Positions 25,931 to 36,069 of a DNA stretch of 64,000 nt are shown piece after piece; position 1 is the first letter of the stretch; each line of letters opens with the position of its first letter. The DNA is from an uncultured Prevotellaceae bacterium. GTDB lineage: Bacteria > Bacteroidota > Bacteroidia > Bacteroidales > Bacteroidaceae. The notes below the pieces were generated by a model. That model saw nothing but the letters and a program-made list of their open reading frames with translations. It made no database searches and was not told the origin of the DNA. The stretch lies in contig CAMVDV010000013.1 in NCBI GenBank assembly GCA_947166305.1, positions 1 through 64,000 of the forward strand. Reading direction: 5' to 3'. The position numbers and the translations under genes are program-made.

Positions 25931-27799
25931 TCACTTCTTCAGCACCCGCATCAGGCAGTTCTTGCAGTCGAACTCAAGGCGGAATCGGCGGCCGTCGCCA
26001 AGGACGAGGAACAACGGGTCTTGCCATTGACCGTTATTCATTGACCATTGACCATTGACCATTGACCGTTGACCATTGAGCATTGGTCGTTGGTTGTTAT
26101 TAGAGGCCTTGCCTTTTGCCGTTTCCTTCTTGCAGTGTCCCCAGGCGTGGCGCAGGCAGAAGCGGCACGTCATGAGGCAGTCGCCTTCCTGCACGACGTT
26201 TGGCGGAACGTCTCCCGCCGCGCTTCGGTTGCTCTCGGCGGCTGCCGTGGCTCTTTCCGAAGCCTGGCATAGGCTCTGGGAAACGACGTCCCTGCGCCAT
26301 TCGGCAAGCTGGCTGCGAGGAATAAACCAAGGCTGCGAGAAGCGCACCTCGACGTCTTGACAGACATAGGGCGTGTCGCCAAGCTTGCAGAGCACGTCCT
26401 TGATGCCTTGCGACTGGTCGGAGCGAGCCTCTTGGTGTGCCGCGGTGAAAGTCTTGCTACAGGTTATGCCATCTTCTGCACTGAGATTCAGACGGAAACC
26501 GTCTTCTGTTTCTTCGAGGAGGAAACGCGCTTTGATGCGACGCTCAGCGGTCTTTCCGCTCATGAGGTCTTCCCAATGCTTGTCAAAGCTGCGCCATAGT
26601 CGGTCGCCTTTCCTGAGGTTGATGCCGGGACTCTGTGCGGCGGAACTGAAATAGAGGTGGTTTCCCTCGGCACGGTTCACGCGGAAGCCCTGCAAACGCC
26701 CTTCCTTGTCGTAGAAACAGAGGCCGTCGCCATTGCAGAACGCCTCGGTGGAGGCGACCACGATGCAGTCCCTGCGGACTTCCTTGACGTGCCCTACTTC
26801 GCGCCCCTTGCTTTTCGGCGTGGTGGGTTCGGCAAGGTCGTGGGTCCTGCCGAAGAGGAAATAGTCCGTACTGCCACGCGAGAAGCTGCGGGAGAGGTCG
26901 GGCTGGAAGGTGTAAGTGCTTGTGCCGTAGGACGAACGGGCGTACTCCGTTCGTCGGCGGAGAATGGCGTCGATGGCCTGACGGTAGGCGGCGGTGACGT
27001 TCTTGACGTAGCCTATGTCCTTCAGCCGCCCTTCTATCTTGAAGCTCCTCACGCCTGCGTCCATCATCTCCTCGAGGTGTTCCAGCCGGTTCATATCGCG
27101 GAGTGAGAGCAGATAGCGGTCGCTGATGAGAAGATTGCCGTGGGCATCCTCCAGGTTGAAAGGCAGTCGGCAGAACTGAGCGCACTCGCCTCGGTTGGCG
27201 GAGCGGCCGAAGCAATACTCCGAGGCATAGCATCTGCCGCTGTACGACACGCAGAGTGCGCCATGCACGAAGGCCTCAATGCGCACTTGGGGCACGGCTT
27301 TGTGGATAGCCCTTATCTCTTCGAGCGTAAGTTCACGCGCCAGGACTATTTGATTGAACCCTTGCTTGTTAAGGAGTGCGACCTTTTCTGCCGAACGATT
27401 GTCCATCTGTGTGCTTGCGTGGAGCGGTATGGGCGGAAATCCTGCGTCCTCATCCCCGACGGGGAGCGAGCAGAAGTAGTTGTCCTGCACGATGAGTGCA
27501 TCCGCTCCGGCACGGTGGAGGTCCCAGGCAAGGCGTCGGGCAGGCTCTTTCTCTTCGTCGTGGAGAAGCGTGTTGAGGGTGACATAGACTCGGGCACCGA
27601 AGCGGTGGGCATAGAGGCAGAGGGTGTGGATGTCCTCGGTGCTGTTTCCAGCCGCAGCCCTTGCCCCGAAGCGTGCGGCACCAATGTAAACTGCGTCGGC
27701 ACCGTGTTCGATGGCAGCGATGCCGCACTCCAGGTTGCGTGCCGGGGAGAGGAGCTCTATCGGTTGGGGGCTTGACGGTTTCACGGTCTGACGGTTCAT
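25931..27799 (-). CDS. U32-family peptidase / collagenase-like protein
   Basis: A 622-residue member of the U32 family, whose proteins include PrtC-like putative proteases and the RlhA/UbiU-type RNA or ubiquinone hydroxylation factors. Visible are [26 protein letters not shown], the signature [43 protein letters not shown], and C-terminal cysteine pairs ([17 protein letters not shown]). The ATG at 27799 overlaps the metA stop as ATGA. An ATTGACC heptamer tract is translated in frame at about residues 567-591, between the cysteine motif CKKE and the conserved end [17 protein letters not shown]. Confidence 0.9.
   Translation of the reverse strand: MNRQTVKPSSPQPIELLSPARNLECGIAAIEHGADAVYIGAARFGARAAAGNSTEDIHTLCLYAHRFGARVYVTLNTLLHDEEKEPARRLAWDLHRAGADALIVQDNYFCSLPVGDEDAGFPPIPLHASTQMDNRSAEKVALLNKQGFNQIVLARELTLEEIRAIHKAVPQVRIEAFVHGALCVSYSGRCYASEYCFGRSANRGECAQFCRLPFNLEDAHGNLLISDRYLLSLRDMNRLEHLEEMMDAGVRSFKIEGRLKDIGYVKNVTAAYRQAIDAILRRRTEYARSSYGTSTYTFQPDLSRSFSRGSTDYFLFGRTHDLAEPTTPKSKGREVGHVKEVRRDCIVVASTEAFCNGDGLCFYDKEGRLQGFRVNRAEGNHLYFSSAAQSPGINLRKGDRLWRSFDKHWEDLMSGKTAERRIKARFLLEETEDGFRLNLSAEDGITCSKTFTAAHQEARSDQSQGIKDVLCKLGDTPYVCQDVEVRFSQPWFIPRSQLAEWRRDVVSQSLCQASERATAAAESNRSAAGDVPPNVVQEGDCLMTCRFCLRHAWGHCKKETAKGKASNNNQRPMLNGQRSMVNGQWSMNNGQWQDPLFLVLGDGRRFRLEFDCKNCLMRVLKK
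26026..26100. repeat. ATTGACC heptamer tract inside the U32 gene
   Basis: About ten units of ATTGACC and one-base variants (ATTGACC, GTTGACC, ATTGAGC, ATTGGTC) run head to tail. Because 21 bp equals seven codons, the tract encodes a 7-residue repeat (LNGQRSM / VNGQWSM / NNGQWQ). The frame is kept. Confidence 0.9.
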
Positions 27800-28716
27800 T
27801 CGTGTATTTCGTCGATGTCGTATGGTGTCTCTTGATAGACGTAGTAGTTGAGCCAGTTCTGGAATAAGAGGTTCCCATGCCCGCGCCAAGTGACGAGGGG
27901 TCCTTTTTGCGGGTCGTCGTCGCGGTAGTAGTTGTGTGGTTTGTGGATGGGTAGTCCCTTTGAGAGGTCGCGTTTGTACTCGGTGTCGAGCGTCAGGGGA
28001 GAGTATTCGGAGTGGCCTGTGATGAATATCTCTCTTCCTCCGCGCGCCATCACCATGGAGACGCCGCTCTGCGGGCTCTCGGCGATGATGGTCAGGGCGG
28101 GCACTTTCTCGATGTCGTCCCTGCGGACTTCGGTGTGACGGCTGTGGGGCATCTGGAAGACGTCGTCGAATCCGCGGAAGATGGGCAGGCGTGGCTGCAG
28201 GGGAATCTGCGGGAAGATGCCGAACATCTTCTCGGGCAGCGGGTGTTTGGGCACGCCGTAGTGGAAGTAAAGCCCTGCCTGTGCCGCCCAACATATATAT
28301 AATGTAGAGGTGACGTGCGTTCGGGCCCAGCGGAAGATGTCGCAGAGTTCGTCCCAATACGTCACCTGTTCGAAGTCGAGGTGCTCTACGGGTGCTCCCG
28401 TGACGATGAATCCGTCGAACTTCTCCCTGCGCATCTCCTCGAAATCGCGGTAGAAGGCGCGCATGTGCTCGATGGGTGTGTTCTTGCTCGTGTGTGCCTT
28501 CACCTTCATGAGGTGTATCTCGAGTTGCAGCGGCGTGTTGGAGAGCAGGCGGATGAGGTCGGTCTCCGTGGTGATTTTCAGTGGCATGAGGTTGAGAATG
28601 GCGATGCGCAGTGGCCTGATGTCCTGCGCACTGGCGCGCTCATCGCCCAGCACGAAGATGTTCTCCTCGCGCAGGAATTCGATGGCGGGCAGTCGGTCTG
28701 GTAGTCTGAGTGGCAT
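27796..28716 (-). CDS. metA: Homoserine O-acetyltransferase (MetA family)
   Basis: Activates homoserine for methionine synthesis. It has 306 residues of the MetA/HTS fold. The nucleophile Cys142 lies in [16 protein letters not shown], and His235 and Glu237 in ITGHSEYSP. Residue 111 is Glu ([10 protein letters not shown]). In this family Glu here selects acetyl-CoA and Gly selects succinyl-CoA, so an acetyltransferase is predicted. It has its own promoter and shares a transcript with the U32 gene (4-nt overlap), which has no obvious metabolic link. Confidence 0.93.
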   Translation of the reverse strand: MPLRLPDRLPAIEFLREENIFVLGDERASAQDIRPLRIAILNLMPLKITTETDLIRLLSNTPLQLEIHLMKVKAHTSKNTPIEHMRAFYRDFEEMRREKFDGFIVTGAPVEHLDFEQVTYWDELCDIFRWARTHVTSTLYICWAAQAGLYFHYGVPKHPLPEKMFGIFPQIPLQPRLPIFRGFDDVFQMPHSRHTEVRRDDIEKVPALTIIAESPQSGVSMVMARGGREIFITGHSEYSPLTLDTEYKRDLSKGLPIHKPHNYYRDDDPQKGPLVTWRGHGNLLFQNWLNYYVYQETPYDIDEIHE

Positions 28717-28738
28717 TGTTGTGTGTGCTTTTCCGCTG

Positions 28739-28746
28739 CAAAGTTA
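28739..28746 (-). promoter_or_regulatory. -7 promoter element of metA
   Basis: TAACTTTG on the minus strand, 22 nt upstream of the metA ATG. It fits TAnnTTTG. Confidence 0.6.
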
Positions 28747-28828
28747 CGATTTTTCTGCAAAAGATGAAGCAAAGCGGAGCGAAAAGTCTGTGTCGGCGGC
28801 AGAAAAAGTCGGTTTCGGGCGCAGAGGT

Positions 28829-28916
28829 GGGAGCAGACGCCGCGTGCTGCGATGGCAATCTCCGCGTGCTGCGATGGCAATCTCCGCGTGCTGCGATGTC
28901 AATCTCCGCGTGCTGC
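28829..28916 (+). repeat. 22-bp tandem array (family A), 4 units
   Basis: Units start at 28829 (only its 3' half matches), 28851, 28873 and 28895. Each full unit is GATGGCAATC followed by TCCGCGTGCTGC; the last differs by one base. It sits in the 424-bp gap between divergent metA and gyrA. The rest of that gap holds only the two promoters and C/G-rich unassigned sequence. Confidence 0.9.
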
Positions 28917-29077
28917 GTTTGCCCACGCCCATCGCCCGGGCTCCGCCCCTCGGGTTCCGCCCGACGTCCTCCCTGCCACGCCCTCTGCAACCAACCAAGC
29001 GGCTGACTTCTGGCAGAGCATTCCGAAATTTTACTTTTTTTTAGAGTCCCATCCTTGCCACTCTCGGATTTTTTTTG

Positions 29078-29085
29078 TACCTTTG
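29078..29085 (+). promoter_or_regulatory. -7 promoter element of gyrA
   Basis: TACCTTTG followed by CACC, 55 nt upstream of the ATG. It is preceded by an A/T-rich stretch. Confidence 0.65.
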
Positions 29086-29140
29086 CACCAAAATAACAGA
29101 ATAACAAACCTATGGTTTGAGAAAACCAAACTAAACCCCA

Positions 29141-31666
29141 ATGGAAGACCAAGAAAGAATCATCAAAGTTGACATTCAGCAGGAGATGAAGAAGAGCTAT
29201 ATCGACTATTCGATGTCGGTGATCGTGGCTCGCGCCCTGCCTGATGTGAGAGACGGCTTCAAGCCTGTTCACCGACGCATACTCTACGGTATGCGCGAAC
29301 TCCGCAATTTCCACAGCAGTCCCTACAAGAAGTGCGCCCGCATCGTGGGCGAGGTGCTCGGAAAGTACCACCCTCACGGCGACAGCTCTGTATATATGGC
29401 GCTCGTACGCATGGCCCAGGAGTGGGCGATGCGCTACACGCTGGTCGATGGCCAAGGCAATTTCGGCAGCGTGGACGGCGATAGTCCCGCAGCAATGCGT
29501 TACACTGAGGCAAGACTCAGCCTCATGGGAGAAAGCATGATGGACGACCTGGAGAAGGAGACCGTGGACATGACCAACAACTTCGACGACACTCTGCGCG
29601 AACCCACCGTCATGCCCACCAAAATCCCCAACCTCCTCGTCAACGGAGCCACAGGCATCGCCGTCGGAATGGCAACGAATATCCCCACTCACAACCTCGG
29701 CGAAGTCATCGACGCCTGCGTCGCCTTCGTCGACAACAGAGAGCTCTCGGTGGAAGACCTCATGCACTACGTCAAAGGCCCCGACTTTCCGACGGGAGCC
29801 TACATCATGGGCATGCAAGGCATCCGCGATGCATACGAGACAGGGCGCGGACGTATCGTCATCAGAGCCAAGGCTGAGATAGAGAACGGCGATACTCACG
29901 ACAAGATCATCGTCAGCGAAATCCCGTATGGCGTCAACAAACAACAGCTCATCGAGTACATCGCACAGCTTGTGGGCGAAAAGAAAATAGAAGGCATCAG
30001 CAACGTTAACGACGAAAGCGACAGCGAAGGAATGCGCATCGTGGTCGATCTCAAGCGAGACGCCAATGCCCGCGTCGTCCTCAACAAGCTCTTCAAGATG
30101 ACACCGTTGCAGACGAGCTTCAGCGTCAACAGCATCGCACTCGTCAAGGGACGCCCTCAGCTCCTCACCCTCAAGGATTTCATCAGCAATTTCGTGGAGC
30201 ACAGGCACGATGTCGTCATACGTCGCACCAAATACGACCTGCGTAAAGCCGAAGAGCGAGCACACATCCTCAAGGGACTCATCATCGCTTCCGACAACAT
30301 CGACGAGGTCGTACACATCATCCGCGGCAGTAAGACACCGGCCGACGCACAGCGTAACCTCGAAGCCCGCTTCGAACTCGACGAACTGCAGAGCAAGGCC
30401 ATCGTAGAAATGCGCCTCGCACAGCTCACCGGACTTCGTCAGGAAGACCTCCACAATGAGTATAACGAACTGCTCGACAGGATTAAATACTACAACCAAA
30501 TCCTCAGCGACGACAGCCTCTGCCGTAAAGTCATCAAGGACGAGCTCATCGAGATTAAGCAGCAATATGGCGACGCCAGGCGCACAGAGATATTGCCCAG
30601 CGCCGAAGAGTTCAACGCCGAAGACTTCTACGCTGACGACGAAGTGGTCATCACTATGAGCCACATGGGCTACATCAAGCGCGTCCCCCTCGCAGAGTTC
30701 AAGGCACAAGGGCGCGGCGGCATCGGCGTCAAGGCAAGCTCCACGCGCGACAACGACTTCATCGAGAAGATCTACCCTGCTACGATGCACAACACGATGC
30801 TCTTCTTTACCGACCGCGGACGCTGCTATTGGCTCAAAGTCTACGACATCCCCGACGGCAACAAACAAGGCAAAGGTCGCGCAATACAGAATATGCTCAA
30901 CATCGAGCCGGGCGATGCCGTCCGCACCTGCCTGTGCATCCGCAAACTTGGCGACCCTGATTTCTGCCAAAGCCACTTCGTGGTGTTCTGCACCAAACAA
31001 GGTATCATCAAAAAGACCTGCCTCACCGAGTACAGCCGCGTTCGCACAAACGGCGTGAACGCCATCAATATCCGCGAAGACGACCAGGTCATCGGCGTAG
31101 AACTCACTAATGGTAAGAACGAAATCATCATCGCTAACGCAGGAGGACGTGCCGTTCGCTTCGACGAAAGCCAGGTTCGCCCCATGGGACGCACTGCCAC
31201 CGGCGTGCAAAGCATCGTCCTTGACGACGATCCCCGCGACCAAGTCGTCGGTATGTGCATTATCAATGACCCCGAGACGGAGAGCATCATGGTGCTCAGC
31301 GAGAACGGTTTCGGCAAACGCACCAAGGTGAGATGCGACGAAGAAGACGTCTATCGCAAGACAAGCCGACACGCCAAGGGTGTCAAGACACTTGACATCA
31401 CGGACAAGACGGGCTACCTTGTGGCCATAACCGTGGTCAAGGACGACGACGACCTGATGATTATCAACAAGAGCGGCACAACCATCCGCCTGCATGCCGA
31501 TGCCATTAAGGAAACGAAGAACCGCGTGACGCAAGGAACGAAGGTCATCGAGCTCAAGAAGCGCAATGATGTCATCTCGCATCTCAGCGTCGTGCCGCGT
31601 GCCGACGAAGAGCCTGAGGCCGCCCAGGAAGAAGGTGAAGCCACGGAACCGCAGGTCGAGGAATAA
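29141..31666 (+). CDS. gyrA: DNA gyrase subunit A
   Basis: Breakage-reunion subunit of gyrase, 841 residues. The catalytic Tyr121 is in [10 protein letters not shown]. The quinolone-determining region reads [14 protein letters not shown], so Ser82 corresponds to E. coli Ser83 while position 86 (E. coli Asp87) is Met. The GyrA box near residue 524 is QGRGGIG, a degenerate form of QRRGGKG, which could weaken wrapping. The acidic C-terminal tail ([19 protein letters not shown]) resembles the regulatory tail of other GyrA proteins. It is preceded by its own promoter and followed by two TPR genes. Confidence 0.95.
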   Translation: MEDQERIIKVDIQQEMKKSYIDYSMSVIVARALPDVRDGFKPVHRRILYGMRELRNFHSSPYKKCARIVGEVLGKYHPHGDSSVYMALVRMAQEWAMRYTLVDGQGNFGSVDGDSPAAMRYTEARLSLMGESMMDDLEKETVDMTNNFDDTLREPTVMPTKIPNLLVNGATGIAVGMATNIPTHNLGEVIDACVAFVDNRELSVEDLMHYVKGPDFPTGAYIMGMQGIRDAYETGRGRIVIRAKAEIENGDTHDKIIVSEIPYGVNKQQLIEYIAQLVGEKKIEGISNVNDESDSEGMRIVVDLKRDANARVVLNKLFKMTPLQTSFSVNSIALVKGRPQLLTLKDFISNFVEHRHDVVIRRTKYDLRKAEERAHILKGLIIASDNIDEVVHIIRGSKTPADAQRNLEARFELDELQSKAIVEMRLAQLTGLRQEDLHNEYNELLDRIKYYNQILSDDSLCRKVIKDELIEIKQQYGDARRTEILPSAEEFNAEDFYADDEVVITMSHMGYIKRVPLAEFKAQGRGGIGVKASSTRDNDFIEKIYPATMHNTMLFFTDRGRCYWLKVYDIPDGNKQGKGRAIQNMLNIEPGDAVRTCLCIRKLGDPDFCQSHFVVFCTKQGIIKKTCLTEYSRVRTNGVNAINIREDDQVIGVELTNGKNEIIIANAGGRAVRFDESQVRPMGRTATGVQSIVLDDDPRDQVVGMCIINDPETESIMVLSENGFGKRTKVRCDEEDVYRKTSRHAKGVKTLDITDKTGYLVAITVVKDDDDLMIINKSGTTIRLHADAIKETKNRVTQGTKVIELKKRNDVISHLSVVPRADEEPEAAQEEGEATEPQVEE

Positions 31667-31769
31667 ATAAGCAAACTCCCCGGCGGCAGCAAGCAAGCTT
31701 TCCGACAAAAACAACCGAAGTTTCAGACTAAAATAAAAGAAGTTTCATACATTAATAATAAAATAGGAT

Positions 31770-33080
31770 ATGAAGAAGATTCTTATTTCGATGGCGCTGC
31801 TCCTCAGTGTCGGTACCATCAGCGGGCAGGTGGATAAGGCCGCCCTCAAAATGCTTCAGAAGGAAGCAAAGGCTCAAATGGCTGAAGCAAAGAAGATAGA
31901 TGATGCCATTACAGCCAAGATAAATGAGAAGACAGCCACTGAAGCGGAGATCCTCTCGGAGTGCAAAAAAGGCCAGAGCCTCATTCGTAAAGCCATCAAT
32001 GGCGGTGGCATTGACGAGAAAAAGCTGGGCGAAGCCTACAAGATCTATGCTGACCTTGCTCAGTTCCCCAACAACATTATGCTTGGAAACTCACAGAACA
32101 GTCAGCCTTTCGACACGGCGTATTTCTATTCCAACCTCAAGGTTCTGACCACAGCCCTGCAGGGTGAGATCCAGAACACCAAGGTCGTGAAGGGCGAAAC
32201 GGGCAACGAGAACTACCTCAAGGGCAAGCGTGCAAGCCTGGCACAGTGTGTCAATTTCTATCTTTATGCTGCCCAGCTCAGCACTGAGAGCGAGAAGTTT
32301 GACAAGGCAGTGGAGGCCTTTGAGACGACAATGAACTACGCCACGCTCTATCCCGAAGTGGCCGACCAGCTGCAATATCAGGTTGCTCCGGAGCAAATCC
32401 CGTACTATGCTTTCCATGCGGCGCACGAGGGTAAGCTCTACGACAAGATGGATGCGCTCTATGAGAAGGCCGTTCAGTTCAAGGACAACGCCGAGGTGAC
32501 GAAACAGGTGATGATTGAGTCGTTCCGCGAAAGGGGTGACACGGCATTGTGGGCTAAGCGTGTCCACGAAATGACCGTGAAGGAGCCTGAGAACAACGAG
32601 ACTTACATCCAGATGCTCATTGCCTACTACCTCAAGGAGGACAAGGCTGCCGGCGAAGGGAGCAACAAGATGATGCAATACGTTGACGAGGTGCTCGCCA
32701 AGAACCCTAACATCCTCATCGCACAGTACGGCAAGGCCTACAAATACTTTGAGAGTGAGCAGTACGACGAAGCGCTTGCTGCCTACAAGAAGTGTACGGA
32801 GCTGAAGAGCGACTACTACGATGCCTGGTATCAGTGCGGGCTTTGCAAGTACCGTCAGGCTTTGGCGCTGAATGCAAAGGTGAGCACCATCAAGAATCAG
32901 ACAGAGGCCAAGAAGACGCTGGAGCAGACGAAGGCGCTCTTTGGCGAGGCCATTCCGTTCTTCGAGAAAGCGCGTGAGTGCGCTCCCGACGAACCGATGA
33001 AGTGGGCTTTCGAGCTTCGTCAGTGCTACACCGTGACGGGTCAGGCTGCCAAGGCTGCCGAAATGGACAAACTGCTCTGA
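31770..33080 (+). CDS. Secreted TPR-repeat protein
   Basis: A 436-residue protein with a signal peptide (MKKILISMALLLSVGTISG). A coiled N-terminal helical region (KMLQKEAKAQMAEAKKIDDA) and helical TPR-like repeats follow, most clearly at about 325-360 (YGKAYKYFESEQYDEALAAYKKCTELKSDYYDAWYQCGLCKY, split here). The second TPR gene follows 93 nt later, so they look like a paralogous pair. A periplasmic scaffold role is likely, but the partner is unknown. I see no clear promoter in the 103-nt gap after gyrA. Confidence 0.72.
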   Translation: MKKILISMALLLSVGTISGQVDKAALKMLQKEAKAQMAEAKKIDDAITAKINEKTATEAEILSECKKGQSLIRKAINGGGIDEKKLGEAYKIYADLAQFPNNIMLGNSQNSQPFDTAYFYSNLKVLTTALQGEIQNTKVVKGETGNENYLKGKRASLAQCVNFYLYAAQLSTESEKFDKAVEAFETTMNYATLYPEVADQLQYQVAPEQIPYYAFHAAHEGKLYDKMDALYEKAVQFKDNAEVTKQVMIESFRERGDTALWAKRVHEMTVKEPENNETYIQMLIAYYLKEDKAAGEGSNKMMQYVDEVLAKNPNILIAQYGKAYKYFESEQYDEALAAYKKCTELKSDYYDAWYQCGLCKYRQALALNAKVSTIKNQTEAKKTLEQTKALFGEAIPFFEKARECAPDEPMKWAFELRQCYTVTGQAAKAAEMDKLL

Positions 33081-33116
33081 TTCTCCGGGCTCCAATTCTC
33101 AGCTCTTAGCTCTTAA

Positions 33117-33178
33117 CAGACGGGCGCGCCGCGGTGCGTCCCCACATTTTTCAACCTTTAACTCTTGACTCTTATGAG
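33117..33178. repeat. GC palindrome variant plus TTAACTC heptamers in the TPR gap
   Basis: GGGCGCGCCGCGGTGCGTCCC (split: GGGCGCGCC, GC, GGTGCGTCCC) is an R2 variant. It is followed by heptamers TTAACTC, TTGACTC, TTATGAG (33158-33178). The start codon of the next gene lies in the last heptamer. Confidence 0.6.
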
Positions 33179-34442
33179 ATGGGCCTTGTTGCTCGCATTC
33201 ATGATGCCTGCTTTCTTGTCGGTCAACTCTGCTAAGCAGAAGAAGGCCGACAAGCCTAAGCAGGAGAAGATGGCTACGCTCTACAAGAACGCACGCAATG
33301 CCTTGAAGAACCAGAGCGGGCAGGATGCTGCCCGCGATGCGCTGCTCGGTGCGCTGGCACGGCCTGCGCTGAAGAACAGGCAGAAGGCTAAGATTTACTA
33401 CCATGCCGCGCTGCTCGAGGAGTCGCTCAACGGCGTGGAGAACCGCAAGGCGTTCCTGAAGCAGAAGTACGACACGGCCGTGTTCTTCAACAAACTGCGG
33501 GATATGTACGAGCGGCTGCGCCTGTGCGACAGCGTGGACCTCGCTCCCGATGCGAAGGGCAGGGTGCGTCCGCACATGCAGCGGCGGACACGGTCGCTCA
33601 GGCTCAAGCATCGCCGCAACATCCTTGGCGGTGGACGGTTCTTCCTCTCTAAGAAGGACTATGCCTCGGCGTATCCTTTCCTCGATTTATACACGACGTA
33701 CAGCGACGAAGCTGCTGCCGCGAGCGGTCAGACCGTGGTGGATTCCGTCATTCCTCAGGCAGAGACTTGGGCCACGCTCTCGGCCTTCATGGTGGACAAC
33801 TACGGGGGCACCGTCCGCCACGCCGATGCTGCCATCTCCTATGCCAATCCCTCTACGGCTGCCATCCTGCACGAATACAAGGTGCGCTCCTTTGCCGGGC
33901 TGGGCAACGACTCGGCCTGGGTGGCTTCGCTCAAGCAGGGTGTGGAGACATATCCGAACCACGACTACTTCTTCGTACAGCTTGCCGACTGGTATCAGGG
34001 CAGGCGTGACTTCGATGCCGAGCGCCGTCTGGCCGACGACCTCATTGCCCGCACGGGCGGAAAGGCCATCCACTACTATGCCAAGTCGAAGAGTTACCTC
34101 TCGGAGGACAGATATGACGAGTGCGTGGCGTGTGCCGACAGTGCCATAGCCCTGCAGGCCGACTGCGCTGATGCCTTTTACAACAAGGGGATTGCCTTCT
34201 TGAATGAGGCGGTAATCTCGCAGGAGATGAGCTGCAAGGATATCAAGAATCCGCAGTATCTTGCTGACAAGGAGCGCACTCAGGGCTTTTACCAGCAGGC
34301 CAGACCCTGCATGGAGATGGTGCGCAAGCTTCAGCCTGAGCGGCAGGACCGCTGGGCTTCCCCGCTCTATCGCATCTATCTTAACCTCAACCTGGGCGAC
34401 GAGTTCGTGGAGATTGACAAGTTGCTCAACGCCAAGAAATAG
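33174..34442 (+). CDS. Secreted TPR-repeat protein, paralogue of the preceding gene
   Basis: A 422-residue protein with signal peptide MRWALLLAFMMPAFLSVNS. The mature part is helical with several TPR-like units (AIHYYAKSKSYLSEDRYDECVACADSAIALQADCADAFYNKGIAF region, described here by its spacing of Tyr/Ala positions). The ATG at 33174 is used; a TTG nine bases upstream is in frame but adds only three residues. The ATG itself lies within a TTAACTC-type heptamer tract. No function can be assigned. Confidence 0.7.
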   Translation: MRWALLLAFMMPAFLSVNSAKQKKADKPKQEKMATLYKNARNALKNQSGQDAARDALLGALARPALKNRQKAKIYYHAALLEESLNGVENRKAFLKQKYDTAVFFNKLRDMYERLRLCDSVDLAPDAKGRVRPHMQRRTRSLRLKHRRNILGGGRFFLSKKDYASAYPFLDLYTTYSDEAAAASGQTVVDSVIPQAETWATLSAFMVDNYGGTVRHADAAISYANPSTAAILHEYKVRSFAGLGNDSAWVASLKQGVETYPNHDYFFVQLADWYQGRRDFDAERRLADDLIARTGGKAIHYYAKSKSYLSEDRYDECVACADSAIALQADCADAFYNKGIAFLNEAVISQEMSCKDIKNPQYLADKERTQGFYQQARPCMEMVRKLQPERQDRWASPLYRIYLNLNLGDEFVEIDKLLNAKK

Positions 34443-34509
34443 GCTGTGAGGCACCGTGCGGCAGGCCTCTCCGTGCCGCAGGATGTCCCTGTCTGTCAGT
34501 AAGGAAAAA

Positions 34510-34556
34510 GGCTTCGGCCGAAGATTCTGATGTCTTCTGCCGAAGCCTCTTTTTTG
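34510..34556 (+). terminator. Rho-independent terminator of the gyrA/TPR cluster
   Basis: GGCTTCGGC (34510-34518) pairs with GCCGAAGCC (34539-34547), then TCTTTTTTG. It starts 67 nt after the TPR stop codon. Confidence 0.88.
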
Positions 34557-34564
34557 TCCATGCG

Positions 34565-34652
34565 GGAAGGCTGTAGGGTTTTTGAAGGAAGGCTGTAGGG
34601 TTATCGCCGGAAGGCTGTGGGGTTGTCGCCGGAACCCTGTTAGCTTGCTGCC
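34565..34652. repeat. 22-bp tandem array (family C), 4 units
   Basis: Units start at 34565, 34587, 34609 and 34631. Each begins GGAAGGCTGT or GGAACCCTGT and ends in TTGAA or CGCC. A fifth, more diverged unit (34653-34674) runs into the last codons of gldE. Its sequence is unlike family A, but it has the same period and copy number. Confidence 0.88.
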
Positions 34653-34668
34653 GGGAGGGTGCGGAGCG

Positions 34669-35988
34669 TTATTCTCCGTGGAGGATGATTTTCACCTTGA
34701 CGATGCGCCGTTGGTCCACCTCAAGCACGTCGAAGGTGAAGCGCTTGTAGTCGATGCGCTCTCCCTGCGAGGGGAATTCGCCCTTTATCTCCAGCAGCAG
34801 TCCGGCCAGAGTCTCTGCCTCGCCCTCGATGTCCTCGAAGTAGTCGTCGTCCAGCCCAAGTATCTTCGTCAGGTCGGAGATGAGCGTCTTGGCCTCGAAG
34901 ATGTAGGTGTTCTGGTTGAGACGCTGGTAGGTCTTCTCCTCATCGTCGTACTCGTCGTTGATTTCGCCCACGATTTCCTCCAGAATGTCCTCCATCGTCA
35001 CTATTCCACTTGTGCCTCCAAACTCATCGACCACAATGGCTATGTGCACTTTGTTCTGCTGGAAGTCGCGCAGGAGGTCGTCCACCATCTTCGTCTCGGG
35101 CACGAAGTATGCCGGGCGTATGAGCGTCTGCCATCGGAAGCCCTTGGGTTTGCCCAGGTGGGGCAGGAGGTCTTTGATGTAGAGCACTCCCTTGATGTTG
35201 TCCTGCGTGTCCTGATAGACGGGGATTCGGCTGTAGTTGTTGGCCACGATGCACTCGAGCACCTCGCCAAACGTGGTCTTCAGGTCGAGGTCGACAATGT
35301 CCACACGGCTCGTCATGATTTCCTTTACCATCTCCCCGCCGAAGCGTATGATGCCCTTCAGCATTCCTGCTTCCTCGGCAATGTCCTTCTTGTCCGTCAG
35401 CTCCATGGCCTTTTCCAGGTCGTCCACCGTGAGCATGTCCGTCTCTTGGTTGGCCAGTCGGCGCGTAATCACCTTGCTGCGGATGAGCAACTGGCTGAGG
35501 GGCCAGAACATCTTGCTGAGCATTTGCAGCACCGGGGCAGAGAATCGGCAGAAGGCCAGAGCGTGCTGTGCACTGTAAATCTTGGGGATGACTTCTCCAA
35601 AAAGCAGGAGCAGGAAGGTGAGCAGCACCGTCATGACGAGGAACTCCAGCCATACGGCCCGCCCGAAGCTGATGGTTTGGTCGAAACAGAAGGTGAGGAT
35701 GATGATGACGGCCACGTTCACCAGGTTGTTGCTAATGAGGATGGTGGCCAGCAGGCGTTCGCTGTCGTCGAGCAGGGCAGCGACTTTCTTGTCCGAGCGA
35801 TGCTTTCCCTCGTCGATGGCGTTGCGGTCGGCAGGCGAAAGGCTGAAGAATGCAATCTCGCTCGCCGAAACAAATCCAGAACAAAGCAGCAATAAAAGCA
35901 CGATGCCAAAGCCAATCCAGACGCCGAGCGTCGGCATCTGGACGCTCACGCTGTAGATGGAGTCTGCGATATCTTCCCAATTGAGCAT
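34669..35988 (-). CDS. gldE: GldE-like CNNM/CBS-domain membrane protein
   Basis: A 439-residue protein. A DUF21/CNNM membrane domain has four hydrophobic helices (~20-45, 80-105, 110-130, 140-165). A CBS pair follows at about 205-330 ([57 protein letters not shown]). A C-terminal CorC/HlyC transporter-associated domain ends the protein. In Bacteroidetes this architecture next to ssb is annotated gldE. Gliding need not be implied; ion transport (Mg or Co type) is the family's other association. Its 3' end enters a 22-bp array. Confidence 0.88.
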   Translation of the reverse strand: MLNWEDIADSIYSVSVQMPTLGVWIGFGIVLLLLLCSGFVSASEIAFFSLSPADRNAIDEGKHRSDKKVAALLDDSERLLATILISNNLVNVAVIIILTFCFDQTISFGRAVWLEFLVMTVLLTFLLLLFGEVIPKIYSAQHALAFCRFSAPVLQMLSKMFWPLSQLLIRSKVITRRLANQETDMLTVDDLEKAMELTDKKDIAEEAGMLKGIIRFGGEMVKEIMTSRVDIVDLDLKTTFGEVLECIVANNYSRIPVYQDTQDNIKGVLYIKDLLPHLGKPKGFRWQTLIRPAYFVPETKMVDDLLRDFQQNKVHIAIVVDEFGGTSGIVTMEDILEEIVGEINDEYDDEEKTYQRLNQNTYIFEAKTLISDLTKILGLDDDYFEDIEGEAETLAGLLLEIKGEFPSQGERIDYKRFTFDVLEVDQRRIVKVKIILHGE

Positions 35989-36027
35989 ACTACCTTATTT
36001 AGGGTTTAGAGGTTAAGCGTTAGGCTT

Positions 36028-36051
36028 GTAGGGACGCACCGTGGCGCGTCC
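36028..36051. repeat. GC-palindrome repeat (R2 family), copy 2
   Basis: GTAGGGACGCACC-GT-GGCGCGTCC, one base from the other copies. It lies between gldE and ssb, next to a TTAGAGG/TTAAGCG/TTAGGCT heptamer-like tract (36006-36026). Confidence 0.7.
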
Positions 36052-36069
36052 GCTATAATGGAATGGGGT

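Noticed and set aside
27800..28357. Upstream extension of the U32 frame
   Set aside because: It overlaps metA on the same strand and has no family similarity. The ATG overlapping the metA stop is the natural start.
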